Part shown: positions 9,610 to 18,985 of the stretch, in pieces
Layout of the letters: each line of letters opens with the position of its first letter
How positions within the stretch are numbered: position 1 is the stretch's first letter
Source: Lachnoanaerobaculum sp. OBRC5-5
GTDB lineage: Bacteria > Bacillota > Clostridia > Lachnospirales > Lachnospiraceae
Direction: 5' to 3'
Assembly (NCBI RefSeq): GCF_000296385.1
Contig: NZ_JH815185.1
Span: forward strand, 1,320,684 to 1,384,683
DNA: 64,000 nt
Made by a program: the position numbers and the translations under genes
Notes under the pieces: generated by a model
Database searches by the model: none
What the model was told of the DNA's origin: nothing
What the model saw: the letters and a program-made list of their open reading frames with translations, nothing else

Positions 9610-10239
9610 CTAAAATCCCAGTAACATACAAGCGGTTACACTGAAAGCAATAAAAGGTGCAAAAGGTATTTCATCCTTTGTAGTTGCTTTTTTGGTAAAC
9701 ACCTTAAACAGACCGTATAATGCAATGGATACAAGTGATACTATCAATACTCCCATCAAAGTATAAGTTCTCAAGTAAAATCCCAATGCTCCTACAAGCT
9801 TTATATCCCCCATTCCGACACCGTTTTTACTGATTGCCTTACTTATGGCAAAAAGTCCACTACCGATAATCATTGCTACAGCAGAATCTATAAATATAGC
9901 CAATGCCTCAATTGTATTTGTAAATACATTTATCAAAATAAATATACAGGAAATTCCCAATATAAATACAACCGCCTCATTCGGTATTATCTTTTCTCTG
10001 TAATCAATTCCTGCAATTATTAAGGAGACGGATATCACAGTCAAAGCCTTAAATGATTTAAAAATATCATAAGCATATATCCTATATAAGATGCCTATAG
10101 CAATTCCTATAATCAAATATGTAATTATCAAAAATACATTTTGCCTTGAATAAATATTGCCATACCTTTTCTTGTACATATACAGTGTAACAGCATATGT
10201 TATCAACATAAAAACTACGCAAAAAATCAAGTTCACCAT
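9610..10239 (-). CDS. Prepilin peptidase (A24 family, TadV/CpaA type)
   Basis: About 209 aa, polytopic, with the two catalytic aspartate motifs of A24 aspartic peptidases: IDYREKIIPN and GMGDIKLVGA. It should cleave the short leader of the Flp-type pilin and pseudopilins at the inner membrane. The N-terminal cysteine-rich methylase domain of PilD is absent, as is usual for Tad peptidases. The start is either GTG 10242 or the adjacent ATG 10239; AGGAG lies 6 and 9 bases upstream respectively. Confidence 0.88.
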   Translation of the reverse strand: MVNLIFCVVFMLITYAVTLYMYKKRYGNIYSRQNVFLIITYLIIGIAIGILYRIYAYDIFKSFKALTVISVSLIIAGIDYREKIIPNEAVVFILGISCIFILINVFTNTIEALAIFIDSAVAMIIGSGLFAISKAISKNGVGMGDIKLVGALGFYLRTYTLMGVLIVSLVSIALYGLFKVFTKKATTKDEIPFAPFIAFSVTACMLLGF

Positions 10240-10251
10240 CACCTGTATCTC

Positions 10252-11565
10252 CTATTCTGTCGTATATAATTTCAACTCCATGCCGTTTTCTCTTGCATAT
10301 TCCATTGCAAGGATTATTGCCTTTTGCTGATCAATGCTCAATTCTTTGTTTTTTACCACCAGATAATAATACTTTTTATTATATTTATCAGATGTAATAT
10401 CACCTTCCCAACTGAAGTTTTTAAGTCTTTTCATATCTTTTTTTATAGCACTTAAAAATTTCTTACCGTCCTGATACTCTATTAAATCGGTATCCATACT
10501 ATGAGTTCTGGCTATATATCTCTCTTCTTCATTAAAAATACTTATACTTTTGTATATACTTGAATCCAGATTTCTCTTTACAACTGTATTATTGTAATTG
10601 CTTATCTCCTCGCCTCTATCTTTGGTACTCTTATCCCACACTGAAGCCGGTATATTCAGCCTGTTGCTCGGTGTTACTGCCGGAGTTACATTATCAAAAT
10701 TGTCTTCTTCACCCGGTATTTCATCAGCACCGTCTTCAAGTGCCGCACCTGCAACGGCTCCTCCGGCCTCATTGGGCTCATTAAAGCTTCCGTCTCCAAT
10801 CCAAGCTCTGGTGGATGCGGTATTTTTCAATATAAAATCAAATTTATCTATAAACGGTAACGGTATTCTCATCTTATATGTGGCACTTATTTCAATGCTT
10901 TGCATATCCAGAAAGAAACTCGAGCCCCAATAGTTTATCCCGTTTTTTCCACCCTGTACTCCCAACTTTTCCAAATATCCGTTTGGAAAACTCTGTAAGT
11001 ACTTATTTGTAACGGCTCTGCTTATAGGCATTGCAACAGCCAACTTCACAGCATCATATGCACCGTCTTTTATAACCGCCAATATTCCGTTAAAAATTGC
11101 TTTTTCATCAGAAAAATAGTCGGTAACGGAAGTATGCATGGCCTGTCCTGCATCATATATCTCCTGTGCACTCTGTCCCACACTGTTCATTTGAGATAAT
11201 ATATCTTCAGGATATTGCTCTGTTCCTTCATCCAATATATTTGAAGTCACATCAGTTGCATTTTCCAGACCGTTTGCACTGGCATTGAAAAACACCTGTA
11301 CGGTATTAAGCATTTTCTTTGTTTTATCGGTAAATTCACCCGCCTCACTCGATACACCCTGTCCTATATTGTGTACTCCAAGTTTCTTTGCTATATAAGC
11401 ATACTCGGACACCTGCTTCGCAGTTTGATCTATAGCATTTTGTATACTTGTATATGCCCTGTAAACATTAATCATACTTAAAATGGCAATATACGATGAA
11501 ATAAAAATCATAAGTATAAGACTTGCTTCTACCGTAATAAAACCTCTTTGCCTGTATCTATCCAT
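10252..11565 (-). CDS. Long TadE-like pseudopilin
   Basis: The start is placed at ATG 11565 (MDRYRQRGFITVEASLIL) because AAGGAG lies 7 bases upstream; an ATG at 11589 lacks a site. The resulting 437-aa protein begins with the typical pseudopilin pattern RG-FITVEASLILMIFI, in which a peptidase cut after Gly would leave Phe+1 and Glu+5 ahead of one hydrophobic helix. The remainder is soluble, extracellular and much longer than a usual TadE/TadF. A decayed copy of the 5' end occurs at 22107-22276. Confidence 0.75.
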   Translation of the reverse strand: MDRYRQRGFITVEASLILMIFISSYIAILSMINVYRAYTSIQNAIDQTAKQVSEYAYIAKKLGVHNIGQGVSSEAGEFTDKTKKMLNTVQVFFNASANGLENATDVTSNILDEGTEQYPEDILSQMNSVGQSAQEIYDAGQAMHTSVTDYFSDEKAIFNGILAVIKDGAYDAVKLAVAMPISRAVTNKYLQSFPNGYLEKLGVQGGKNGINYWGSSFFLDMQSIEISATYKMRIPLPFIDKFDFILKNTASTRAWIGDGSFNEPNEAGGAVAGAALEDGADEIPGEEDNFDNVTPAVTPSNRLNIPASVWDKSTKDRGEEISNYNNTVVKRNLDSSIYKSISIFNEEERYIARTHSMDTDLIEYQDGKKFLSAIKKDMKRLKNFSWEGDITSDKYNKKYYYLVVKNKELSIDQQKAIILAMEYARENGMELKLYTTE

Positions 11566-11609
11566 TAGTTTGCTCCTTAGTGTGGTCATTTTGAAGGAGT
11601 ATATTTAAT

Positions 11610-12458
11610 CTACTTACCCAAACTCCTATATTCTTCTTGACTTGAAAAAGTTTTCATAGAAGATTCCGCAGCCTTTTTAAGCTTTTCATAGTTTTCTTCC
11701 ATAGTCTTGGCTTCTTCTGCATCTGACATATCAACAGGTCTTACACCCCATACCGCCATTCCCATTCCATAGCCTTGCATAGTATCGGATTCCAACTGTC
11801 CTGCATCTTTAGGACTGAAATAGTAGTAAGCAATATATCCTCCTCTTATCAGTTCCGGATAATTTGTATTAGCAGGGTCCTTTCTCGTTACGTCTATATG
11901 TCCTTCTTCTTTTATAAAGTCAACACCACCATAGGTAACCTTCTCTGTATTATCTACTACCACTTCATATTGCTGTGAAGAAAACATAAAGTACATTCTT
12001 CTATCCTCTAAAAAAGAATCCCAAATGCTTGTAAGACCTTTTAGTAAACTAGGTATCTCATTAAGATCCTCGCTATAATCTATATACCAGATTTCTTCTG
12101 CATCAGATTTTTGTACACATGTTCTATCAAAAAAGCATGATGCAAGCTCACCTTTATTTTCATCGAATCCAAGTGTAAGTCCACCTGTAGGTATAAAACC
12201 GGCTTTTGGAAAGCTTTCATCATCTTCCAAGTCTATCCAACCTATAGTCCCAAGTGTTTCTGCTCTTTTAAATGTTTTTTTCTTTGTCTGTGATTTTGTA
12301 GTTTCTTCAACCTTACTCTCATTAGCCGTACTTTCAACACTTGTCGCACTGCCTGCTACTGTATCGGACTTTTTACATCCACTTCCGATAATACTTGCTG
12401 TAGCTAATATTCCTATAAATACAATTCTCTTTATATTCTGCATAATCTTTTCCGGCAT
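11610..12458 (-). CDS. Lipoprotein of the Tad locus, unknown family
   Basis: 282 aa with a lipoprotein signal peptide ending in the lipobox IGSGC (Cys near residue 28), then a Ser/Thr/Lys/Glu-rich linker and a ~210-aa globular domain that I cannot assign. GGAGG eight bases before the ATG supports this start. A clear paralogue lies at 22317-23162 (same SIIGSGC box, YAEEIWYIDYSEDLNEIP-like region, DNTEKVTY, IDVT, IAYYYFSPK, MSD, TMEENYEKLKK). Found between two pseudopilin genes, it may be an exported subunit or chaperone of the pilus base. Confidence 0.7.
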   Translation of the reverse strand: MPEKIMQNIKRIVFIGILATASIIGSGCKKSDTVAGSATSVESTANESKVEETTKSQTKKKTFKRAETLGTIGWIDLEDDESFPKAGFIPTGGLTLGFDENKGELASCFFDRTCVQKSDAEEIWYIDYSEDLNEIPSLLKGLTSIWDSFLEDRRMYFMFSSQQYEVVVDNTEKVTYGGVDFIKEEGHIDVTRKDPANTNYPELIRGGYIAYYYFSPKDAGQLESDTMQGYGMGMAVWGVRPVDMSDAEEAKTMEENYEKLKKAAESSMKTFSSQEEYRSLGK

Positions 12459-12473
12459 ATAGCCAACCTCCTT

Positions 12474-15400
12474 TTAATATCCCAATACACCTTTATAATC
12501 TATAGGATATCCAAATTCCCCTTTTAAATTGAATTTTTCGTTTTTTAAATTAAAAGCATCCAAATGTATAAATACAGGTTTTATCTGTGTCTTAGCTTCT
12601 ACCTGTAAAAGAACTGTGGCTTCCTGCATGGAAAATCCCTCTCCTGCGTAGTAGAGTGAACCTTCCTTACTTGCATTTGTCTGTATCAGATTCCCCATTC
12701 TACAAATCACACTCTGCTCATCCAATAAATACTGTATAGCCAGAAAAACCATAAGATAATCTCTGTAGCTCATATTAAAAGTGCTTGCCTTCGTCTTATC
12801 AAAACCGTTCAGCTCAAGTTTATCCTTTCCCCCTCCTATACTAAGAGCATCTCCACCTGCACCTTCAAATTCTTTATTGAACTCATTTATCTTGTTATTT
12901 ATTGCTTCCTGTGCATTACTGTTAGCAGCATCCAAAGCGTCCCCAACACTTGTTTTCAACTTTTCTTTAAGTTTACTTTTATCTATTACAGAATTTATTT
13001 TATTCTCTAATCTTTTTTTTCTTTCTTCAAAAAACCTTTGTATATTATTATTTACATTTTCCGTTACTTCATTAATATTATCCTTTGTAATACCCATAGC
13101 GTCCATAATATAGCTCACAAGTTCATCCTGATTTTCACCGGTATTTATAGCCTTAAATGCCTCAAGTTTAGCCTTAGCTACCAAGCCTCCCGTATCTACC
13201 TCAGCTTCTATATCGGCCTGCATTTGATCAAAGGTATCTTTGATTGCCGCTCTAAGTCTGTCTTCCAACCCGTCTCTTGCATCACCAACTTGAGCTACAC
13301 ACCACACTATCTTTTCCTGTATTGGAGTTTGAATGGATGTAATAATCGTTTCAGTAGATGTGTCCACCATATCTGTCACATATATATCCAAAGTATCATT
13401 AAAATCCTCTTTCATATCATCCGTATACTCATTCATCTTCTTATAAAGCTGACTCGCCGCAGTCTGTGCAACAGCTTGAGCCATACCGCTGAATCTTGAT
13501 CTCCATACATTCGGATTTTTATAAAGCGGTACCGACTTTCCCGACACCAAGTCATTGATATCCAACGCACTTTCAGTCAATGCCGCCGCAATCAGTAATA
13601 CATTCTGAACTATCGGAACTCCGAATCCTGTCCAGCCTGCAATAGCCGTAGCCATTGCAAATGTCTCATTTCTTAGAGCACTGTCACTTGTATACGCATA
13701 TATTAAATTTAACAAAAGTCTTATACCGAATATTCTTGTTTGTACACCGGACACATTTTCATTCAATTTAGGATTACCAAGAAGTATATACTCCTGCTCA
13801 GCTCTGTAAGCTTCATTGTTCTTTTCACTGAAAGGCACTCCCGACAAAGTCTTTTCATTTGTGATACCGCCCTCTTCCCTGTTTGTTGTATAGCAGCTGA
13901 ACATTGTAGTGGTATATGCCATAAGATAAAGCTTATCTCTTCCACCTACCAATATGTCTCCGATTCTGTCAAATCCCGAAACAGCTTCTTTTGAGGCCTT
14001 CAAAGCATTGTCAGCCAATTTCTTATCACCACCGCTTTGAAGTGTTTCCATTGTATTTGAATTCATTATCTGTGCCGCCTGAGCACCTATATTCATTACA
14101 TCAGCTATTCTTACCGGACTTATTTGCACAGGTTCCGGAGTATTATCAACATGTGAGCCGTTAATCATCTCATCTCTCTTGTTTTTCTGCTCCGAATCAC
14201 CTTCAGGTTTTGTCGCAACACTGTTTCTTTCAAGAAATGCAAAAAGCGGATCTACATAGTACTTTCCGTCTGTATCTGTCATACCGGAAGTTACTGAATC
14301 CATATCATAGCACTCTACTCCAATATAGTTTCGCAGTCTTGGATTTATATATCCAAATTCTGAATCAACTACTTTATATCCCTTTTCCTCTTCGGTAGTT
14401 TCAACCACCTTTTGTATCTTGGAAGGAATACTGTTCTCAAAATCCAGGAATACAAGTCTGCTGTCTTCTGTAGGAATATAAGCTCCCAATGTATGTAATG
14501 CTTCCTGCTTTGACTCAATTTCACTGTTTGTAGTCAATGTATCCGTGTTTGTCAATCCGGATACATATGATATTATGCTGTTTACCCAACCGTCATCCGT
14601 ATCATCTGAAGTAGCCGGATGTATTCCCGCATATTCATATTTTTCAAGATTTGCTATAACCTTATTTGAATAATCTATAGATCTCTCAAATATTTTTGTC
14701 ATTTCAGTGACATAACCTTCAATAACAGCCTTTGTCTTGGTATTATAGTCCTGACGCATATCATTTTTTACACCCGACTCCGCCATATTGCCGATATTGA
14801 TATCCCAGTTATTGGCTATATCTTTCAGTTCCTTAGCCGATGTTTTAAGTTTTAACAGCTCACCTCGAACACCTTCAGCTTTCTCCTTAAGCCCTGTAAA
14901 CCACAGATAGTACTCTCTTGCAGTCCTCATTTGAGGTGTAGCAAGAAGTTTAATATCATTTCTAAGATCTTTCATGTACTTATCTCTCAAATTGTTTACA
15001 TTATAGTTTGGACCTAGAGGTGCGCTTGAGAGTTCCGAACTGCCGTAATTGTCAGGTACAATCTCATTTACGCCTGTTTGTGCCCAATCACCTACAAACT
15101 TTTTATCATACCATTCCTTGATATTTTTCCAATCATCTTCCAACTCACTTAATTCATTTTCTAATCTTGTAATTTCCGAGCTGTAGTCATTCTCTTCATC
15201 ACTTTTACTTATATATCTTGCAATTTCACCGTTTATTCTTATTTTCTCACTTTCGTAATGCTCCTGTGCAAGATTAAACCTTTTAACTACAGTTTGAAAT
15301 TCATATACCTCAGTCTTATACCGATTATAATAATTCACATAATTGCCGAATCTATTGTACTCTAAAGTGGCATTCCCTCTTGGCGTTGACATCCAATCTC

Positions 15401-16307
15401 CATATGACAAAGAACTTGTAACCATATGAAAGTCTGTTTTCAATTCACTTATATCATTTTCAAAATTTTCCATTGAATAATGAATATCACCACCCTGTGC
15501 ATCATTGTTACTGCTATGCCAATATTTATCCTGTTCAAGTTTTGACAGCTTTTCCACCTGTACATATGCCAGTGCATCTCTTGTGGCATATTGAAAATTA
15601 TTGTCTCCCAAGACATAAATATCATCCTTTATCTCCTTTGGAGTCTTAAAATTTCCTGTCGGATTTATCAAATAATCCTCATATTCTCTTGAAAGAGCAT
15701 ATATTCTTAAGCAAAGATCTTGAATGTCCTTTAGTTTTTTTTCATAATCTCTTTTATTTTCCAATACCTTTTGTTGGTCAGGTAATGATTTTAAGATATT
15801 CATCTTCTCTAAAAATCCATACCCTATCACCGCCGGTGCTCTGAATTTCATATAATCAAGCACCTGTGCCCTAAGCACATTTGCATTGGAAAGATTTGCA
15901 CCTGCCGCCTGACTTACCTCAAAACTTCCGTCAGTCAGCTTCATTTGCATAATATCTGAAATTTCGTTTCCACCGCTTCCTGATAATGCAATATCAACAA
16001 GCTCTTTTACCAGGCCTTGATCATGCAGGCCGTTGCTTTTTAATGTAGCATCAAAATATACTTCCAGATTATTTCGTAACTCAGTCATATTCTTAGAAAT
16101 GGCAAACAGTCCGTATGTATCCTGTAATACCGAATTATAATATGTCAATCCTGCATTGAGTGCCATATCTCCGGCACCCGATACTATATTTCCGGCAAGT
16201 ATTATTCTGCCACCATCAACCAAAACAGTGGTAAATATTATAACCACTGTTAAGATAAGTGACATAAATATGGTCAGTGAACCATGTTTGTTATAAAAGA
16301 TTTTCAT
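12474..16307 (-). CDS. Giant DUF5702-like pseudopilin of the Tad locus
   Basis: 1277 aa from ATG 16307 (AGGTGA three bases upstream; the ATG at 16328 lies inside the TadE gene). The N-terminus MKIFYNKHGSLTIFMSLI followed by a hydrophobic stretch and VDGGRIILAGN is typical of DUF5702 proteins of Firmicutes Tad loci, where a single N-terminal helix anchors a large outer region. Several coiled-coil stretches are likely (about residues 130-170, 270-420, 480-540, 1000-1130; many Lys/Glu heptads). It could form a long tip or stalk structure. Family call is fairly sure, function inferred. Confidence 0.75.
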   Translation of the reverse strand: MKIFYNKHGSLTIFMSLILTVVIIFTTVLVDGGRIILAGNIVSGAGDMALNAGLTYYNSVLQDTYGLFAISKNMTELRNNLEVYFDATLKSNGLHDQGLVKELVDIALSGSGGNEISDIMQMKLTDGSFEVSQAAGANLSNANVLRAQVLDYMKFRAPAVIGYGFLEKMNILKSLPDQQKVLENKRDYEKKLKDIQDLCLRIYALSREYEDYLINPTGNFKTPKEIKDDIYVLGDNNFQYATRDALAYVQVEKLSKLEQDKYWHSSNNDAQGGDIHYSMENFENDISELKTDFHMVTSSLSYGDWMSTPRGNATLEYNRFGNYVNYYNRYKTEVYEFQTVVKRFNLAQEHYESEKIRINGEIARYISKSDEENDYSSEITRLENELSELEDDWKNIKEWYDKKFVGDWAQTGVNEIVPDNYGSSELSSAPLGPNYNVNNLRDKYMKDLRNDIKLLATPQMRTAREYYLWFTGLKEKAEGVRGELLKLKTSAKELKDIANNWDINIGNMAESGVKNDMRQDYNTKTKAVIEGYVTEMTKIFERSIDYSNKVIANLEKYEYAGIHPATSDDTDDGWVNSIISYVSGLTNTDTLTTNSEIESKQEALHTLGAYIPTEDSRLVFLDFENSIPSKIQKVVETTEEEKGYKVVDSEFGYINPRLRNYIGVECYDMDSVTSGMTDTDGKYYVDPLFAFLERNSVATKPEGDSEQKNKRDEMINGSHVDNTPEPVQISPVRIADVMNIGAQAAQIMNSNTMETLQSGGDKKLADNALKASKEAVSGFDRIGDILVGGRDKLYLMAYTTTMFSCYTTNREEGGITNEKTLSGVPFSEKNNEAYRAEQEYILLGNPKLNENVSGVQTRIFGIRLLLNLIYAYTSDSALRNETFAMATAIAGWTGFGVPIVQNVLLIAAALTESALDINDLVSGKSVPLYKNPNVWRSRFSGMAQAVAQTAASQLYKKMNEYTDDMKEDFNDTLDIYVTDMVDTSTETIITSIQTPIQEKIVWCVAQVGDARDGLEDRLRAAIKDTFDQMQADIEAEVDTGGLVAKAKLEAFKAINTGENQDELVSYIMDAMGITKDNINEVTENVNNNIQRFFEERKKRLENKINSVIDKSKLKEKLKTSVGDALDAANSNAQEAINNKINEFNKEFEGAGGDALSIGGGKDKLELNGFDKTKASTFNMSYRDYLMVFLAIQYLLDEQSVICRMGNLIQTNASKEGSLYYAGEGFSMQEATVLLQVEAKTQIKPVFIHLDAFNLKNEKFNLKGEFGYPIDYKGVLGY

Positions 16308-16311
16308 ATTG

Positions 16312-16998
16312 TCACCTGCCTGTTCCACCCAGTTTATCTCTTAATGTCTTTAATTTATTTACATAGACATCGACCCTTTCCTTTAAGTTGAATCTCTCTA
16401 AAAGGAAATCTATTAGATCCGCTCCCAGATCGATGTCTCTGACAAATTCCGTTGCATTGGAGGAGAATGCATAACTTGATTCCTTAAGCTCAATTTTTTC
16501 CGGAACACCTACACTTTTAAGTGCCTTACCCAATCCGGCAGGCAATTTAATGCCGTACTTGATATTGACTTTTACTGTAGGTGTTATTATTCCGGTGAAC
16601 TCTATATCGGAATCTACACTCAAACCGCTAACCATGGTATATTTATATAAAAGCGTATTCAGTTTTTCTTCAAAACCGTCTCCGATTTCATCCTTACTTC
16701 TGAAAAAACCTGCGTAGAGTTCTCTCTCCTTATAATAACTGTCAACTCCGTCCGTACCCGGAAAACTCATTACGTCTATATCTATACCGCTACTTATCGG
16801 CGCTAGATATTTTTCGTATCCCGGATATGCTCCGTCTCTTGCGGCTTGCGAAGCAATCTTTGCACCGGCAAACTGTACCAAAGTCTGCTCAAGCTTTAAA
16901 AGCCCCAAGATAAGCATTGCAATTATAGTAAATATGAATAAAGGATATATTATTGCCGCTTCTACCATCAAAGTACCACGATTGTTTTCACCTCGCAT
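16312..16998 (-). CDS. TadE-like pseudopilin
   Basis: 228 aa beginning MRGENNRGTLMVEAAIIYPLFIF: a basic leader, a candidate Gly/Thr cleavage point, then VEAAIIYP, the TadE pattern with Glu at about +5, and a membrane helix. The C-terminal part is soluble and exported. Together with TadB/TadC and the Flp pilin it should belong to the pilus fibre or its initiation complex. Overlap is minimal with the DUF5702-like gene (4 bases apart). Confidence 0.8.
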   Translation of the reverse strand: MRGENNRGTLMVEAAIIYPLFIFTIIAMLILGLLKLEQTLVQFAGAKIASQAARDGAYPGYEKYLAPISSGIDIDVMSFPGTDGVDSYYKERELYAGFFRSKDEIGDGFEEKLNTLLYKYTMVSGLSVDSDIEFTGIITPTVKVNIKYGIKLPAGLGKALKSVGVPEKIELKESSYAFSSNATEFVRDIDLGADLIDFLLERFNLKERVDVYVNKLKTLRDKLGGTGR

Positions 16999-17020
16999 AT
17001 CTCCTCCTCAGCTAAATATT

Positions 17021-17257
17021 TTATGGTGTACTGTTAGTACTGACGAAACCGCTAAGTTTATCCAATATTTGACCGACTATATCCTTTAGCCTGTCGTGAA
17101 ATAAAGTTGCAAGTGCTATTATGATAACTATAAGTACCATAACCGCAACCATATCGGATGCTCCACGCTCTTCTTTCTTAAAAGCTTCAACAGCTCCGTT
17201 AAGTTTCATTGTCTGTGTAATAAAAAACAGATCAATAAGTTCAAACATTTTTTCCAT
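17021..17257 (-). CDS. Flp-type (type IVb) major pilin candidate
   Basis: 78 aa with the pattern EERGASDMVAVMVLIVIIIALATLF: a basic leader ending in Gly, a candidate cut after Gly-33, Asp at the place often held by Glu+5, and one long hydrophobic helix. Size and pattern match the small Flp1-like pilins of Firmicutes Tad loci. AGAGGAG lies about nine bases before the ATG. An inverted repeat just upstream (17275-17313) could stabilise this part of the mRNA, which would fit a highly needed subunit. Confidence 0.75.
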   Translation of the reverse strand: MEKMFELIDLFFITQTMKLNGAVEAFKKEERGASDMVAVMVLIVIIIALATLFHDRLKDIVGQILDKLSGFVSTNSTP

Positions 17258-17274
17258 CTTGTTTCTCCTCTCTT

Positions 17275-17313
17275 TGAAAGTTTTAGTTATGTAAAAGCTT
17301 TAGTCGACTTTCA
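17275..17313 (-). other. Inverted repeat between tadC and the pilin gene
   Basis: TGAAAGT (17275-17281) pairs with ACTTTCA (17307-17313) around a 25-base loop in the 65-bp gap upstream of the pilin. There is no U-run, so it is not an obvious terminator. It may be a processing or stabilising hairpin. Confidence 0.35.
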
Positions 17314-17322
17314 GCTCAAACA

Positions 17323-18177
17323 TCAAAATCTGAGACCGGCAAACATAGGCACCATTATCAAAATGAGTACTCCTAAAAATATAAGACCTATCGGCATTAT
17401 CAATTTACTGCTTGCCTTTTCACCCTTTCTTTTTACTTCATGCTTTTTCTCTTCCCAAGCTTCATTGCTCATATCTCTAAGAAAAACAACCACTTCACCG
17501 CTTCCTTTTTGCAGATTCTGTATCATCATCGTTGAAAACTTTCTAAGAGACTTTATAGAGCATCTCTCTCCGAAAGTCTTATAAGCTTCCACCTCTTGAA
17601 TTCCATTACTCAGCTCCAAGGCGGTGTTTCGCATTTCCTGATATAAAATACCTTCATTTGTAGCTGCCACCTTCATCCATGCCTCTCTTATAGGCACACC
17701 TGCATTTACAAGCAATGTAAGCTTTGAGAGCATTCCCGGATAATCCCTTAAAAGCTCATCCCTTCTTGAGTTTATCTTGTCATTTAACAATTCATCCAAA
17801 TACCATATCATCATTGCGCTTACCGCCACTCCGGCTATTACCAGTTTAAAATTTCCGCTTATTCCCGTTATCATAAACATAAGTAAAGTTAGCACTATTC
17901 CAAATGTAATCTGTCCGCCTCGCAGTATATAAAAATAATAAGGTCCGTATTGTTTTCCGTATATTTCCGAAATAAGCTTGATCTTTCCTCTTGAATTTTT
18001 ACTGTTCATATCAAAATGTATCAGCTCCATAAGTCCAAATCCGATATAATATATGTCAGACAACGGATACTCACCCTCAGGTATTCCCGATAATACATCT
18101 TTAAACTTTTTACTGAATCTTAAATGTAAGTAAAGTACAAACAATGCAAATATTGTTACCAATATCATTACTATCAT
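17323..18177 (-). CDS. TadC-type inner-membrane pilus platform protein
   Basis: 284 aa of the type II secretion GspF-like family. Hydrophobic helices sit at the N-terminus, near residues 85-130 and at the C-terminus (LIMPIGLIFLGVLILIMVPMF), with a cytoplasmic helical T2SSF domain between them (LTLLVNAGVPIREAWMKVA, MIQNLQKGSGEVVVFLRDMS). It should form the membrane platform together with TadB, which is encoded four bases upstream. Length is normal for TadC. Confidence 0.88.
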   Translation of the reverse strand: MIVMILVTIFALFVLYLHLRFSKKFKDVLSGIPEGEYPLSDIYYIGFGLMELIHFDMNSKNSRGKIKLISEIYGKQYGPYYFYILRGGQITFGIVLTLLMFMITGISGNFKLVIAGVAVSAMMIWYLDELLNDKINSRRDELLRDYPGMLSKLTLLVNAGVPIREAWMKVAATNEGILYQEMRNTALELSNGIQEVEAYKTFGERCSIKSLRKFSTMMIQNLQKGSGEVVVFLRDMSNEAWEEKKHEVKRKGEKASSKLIMPIGLIFLGVLILIMVPMFAGLRF

Positions 18178-18181
18178 ATTT

Positions 18182-18985
18182 TTACATCCTTATATTCACT
18201 ATTCTTCTTCCCATCATATAGGCCCCTGCAAACAATCCTATTGCAAATATCTTTACCATTACTGTAAAAACCGTATTTGCCGCCGCTGACATAGTTCCCA
18301 TTCCGCTAAGTGCAATCATTATTACAATAGGCATTACCATCATAATGTTTAATTCATTTTCCTTTTCAGTAAGAATGGTCTTTATTTCCATCTCAATTTC
18401 TATCTTGTCATTGATTATCTTTCTGCTGTCCCATACAACCTGCTTGATATCTCCGCCCTGTCTAAGTCCCGACTCAAATGTAGCCGCAAAGCTTGCAACA
18501 TCATCAAGTCCGCATCTGTCCGCAAAGTCCTTTAGTAAGTCTTCGATAATTATATTATTTGTCATCCCGGCTATTATTATTCTGGTTTCATTTACAATAT
18601 CGGATTTTTCACCGTAAAGACTTAGTAAATCTTGATAACTTTCCGCAAATGCCTCCATAGTATTCTTTCCGGAAGAATAAGATGTTGTAAGTGCCTCAAG
18701 CAGATCTCTAAACTCAACAAGCAAGTCTCTTTGCCTTTTTTCTTTTCTGTATTTTCTAAAAAAATGTATAGCAGGGATTCCACAGATAATTCCCGATATT
18801 AAAGAAACGCCAAATATTCTAAAGAAGACCATTATTACTACAAAACCAAGTGCAAAACCAATTGAAAATCCGACAAGATAATCTACCAATCTCATGTGAT
18901 ATACATGATAGTCATCGGCATTTCCCATAAGACCGTGATTTTCTATATAAGTATCCGACTTACTCTTCAGTATTCTTTTTATCAT
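18182..18985 (-). CDS. TadB-type inner-membrane pilus platform protein
   Basis: 267 aa, GspF-like, with two N-terminal helices (about 35-80), a T2SSF helical domain (LLEALTTSYSSGKNTMEAFAESY, FAATFESGLRQGGDIKQVV) and two C-terminal helices. Its start overlaps the TadA stop, so both should be translated from the same message. It partners with TadC to couple the TadA motor to pilin assembly. Confidence 0.88.
   Translation of the reverse strand: MIKRILKSKSDTYIENHGLMGNADDYHVYHMRLVDYLVGFSIGFALGFVVIMVFFRIFGVSLISGIICGIPAIHFFRKYRKEKRQRDLLVEFRDLLEALTTSYSSGKNTMEAFAESYQDLLSLYGEKSDIVNETRIIIAGMTNNIIIEDLLKDFADRCGLDDVASFAATFESGLRQGGDIKQVVWDSRKIINDKIEIEMEIKTILTEKENELNIMMVMPIVIMIALSGMGTMSAAANTVFTVMVKIFAIGLFAGAYMMGRRIVNIRM

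Noticed and set aside
13038-13499. 153-codon plus-strand frame opposite the DUF5702-like gene
   Set aside because: Composition (Ile, Tyr, Cys, His rich) is typical of an antisense frame; the minus-strand frame is continuous over 3.8 kb.
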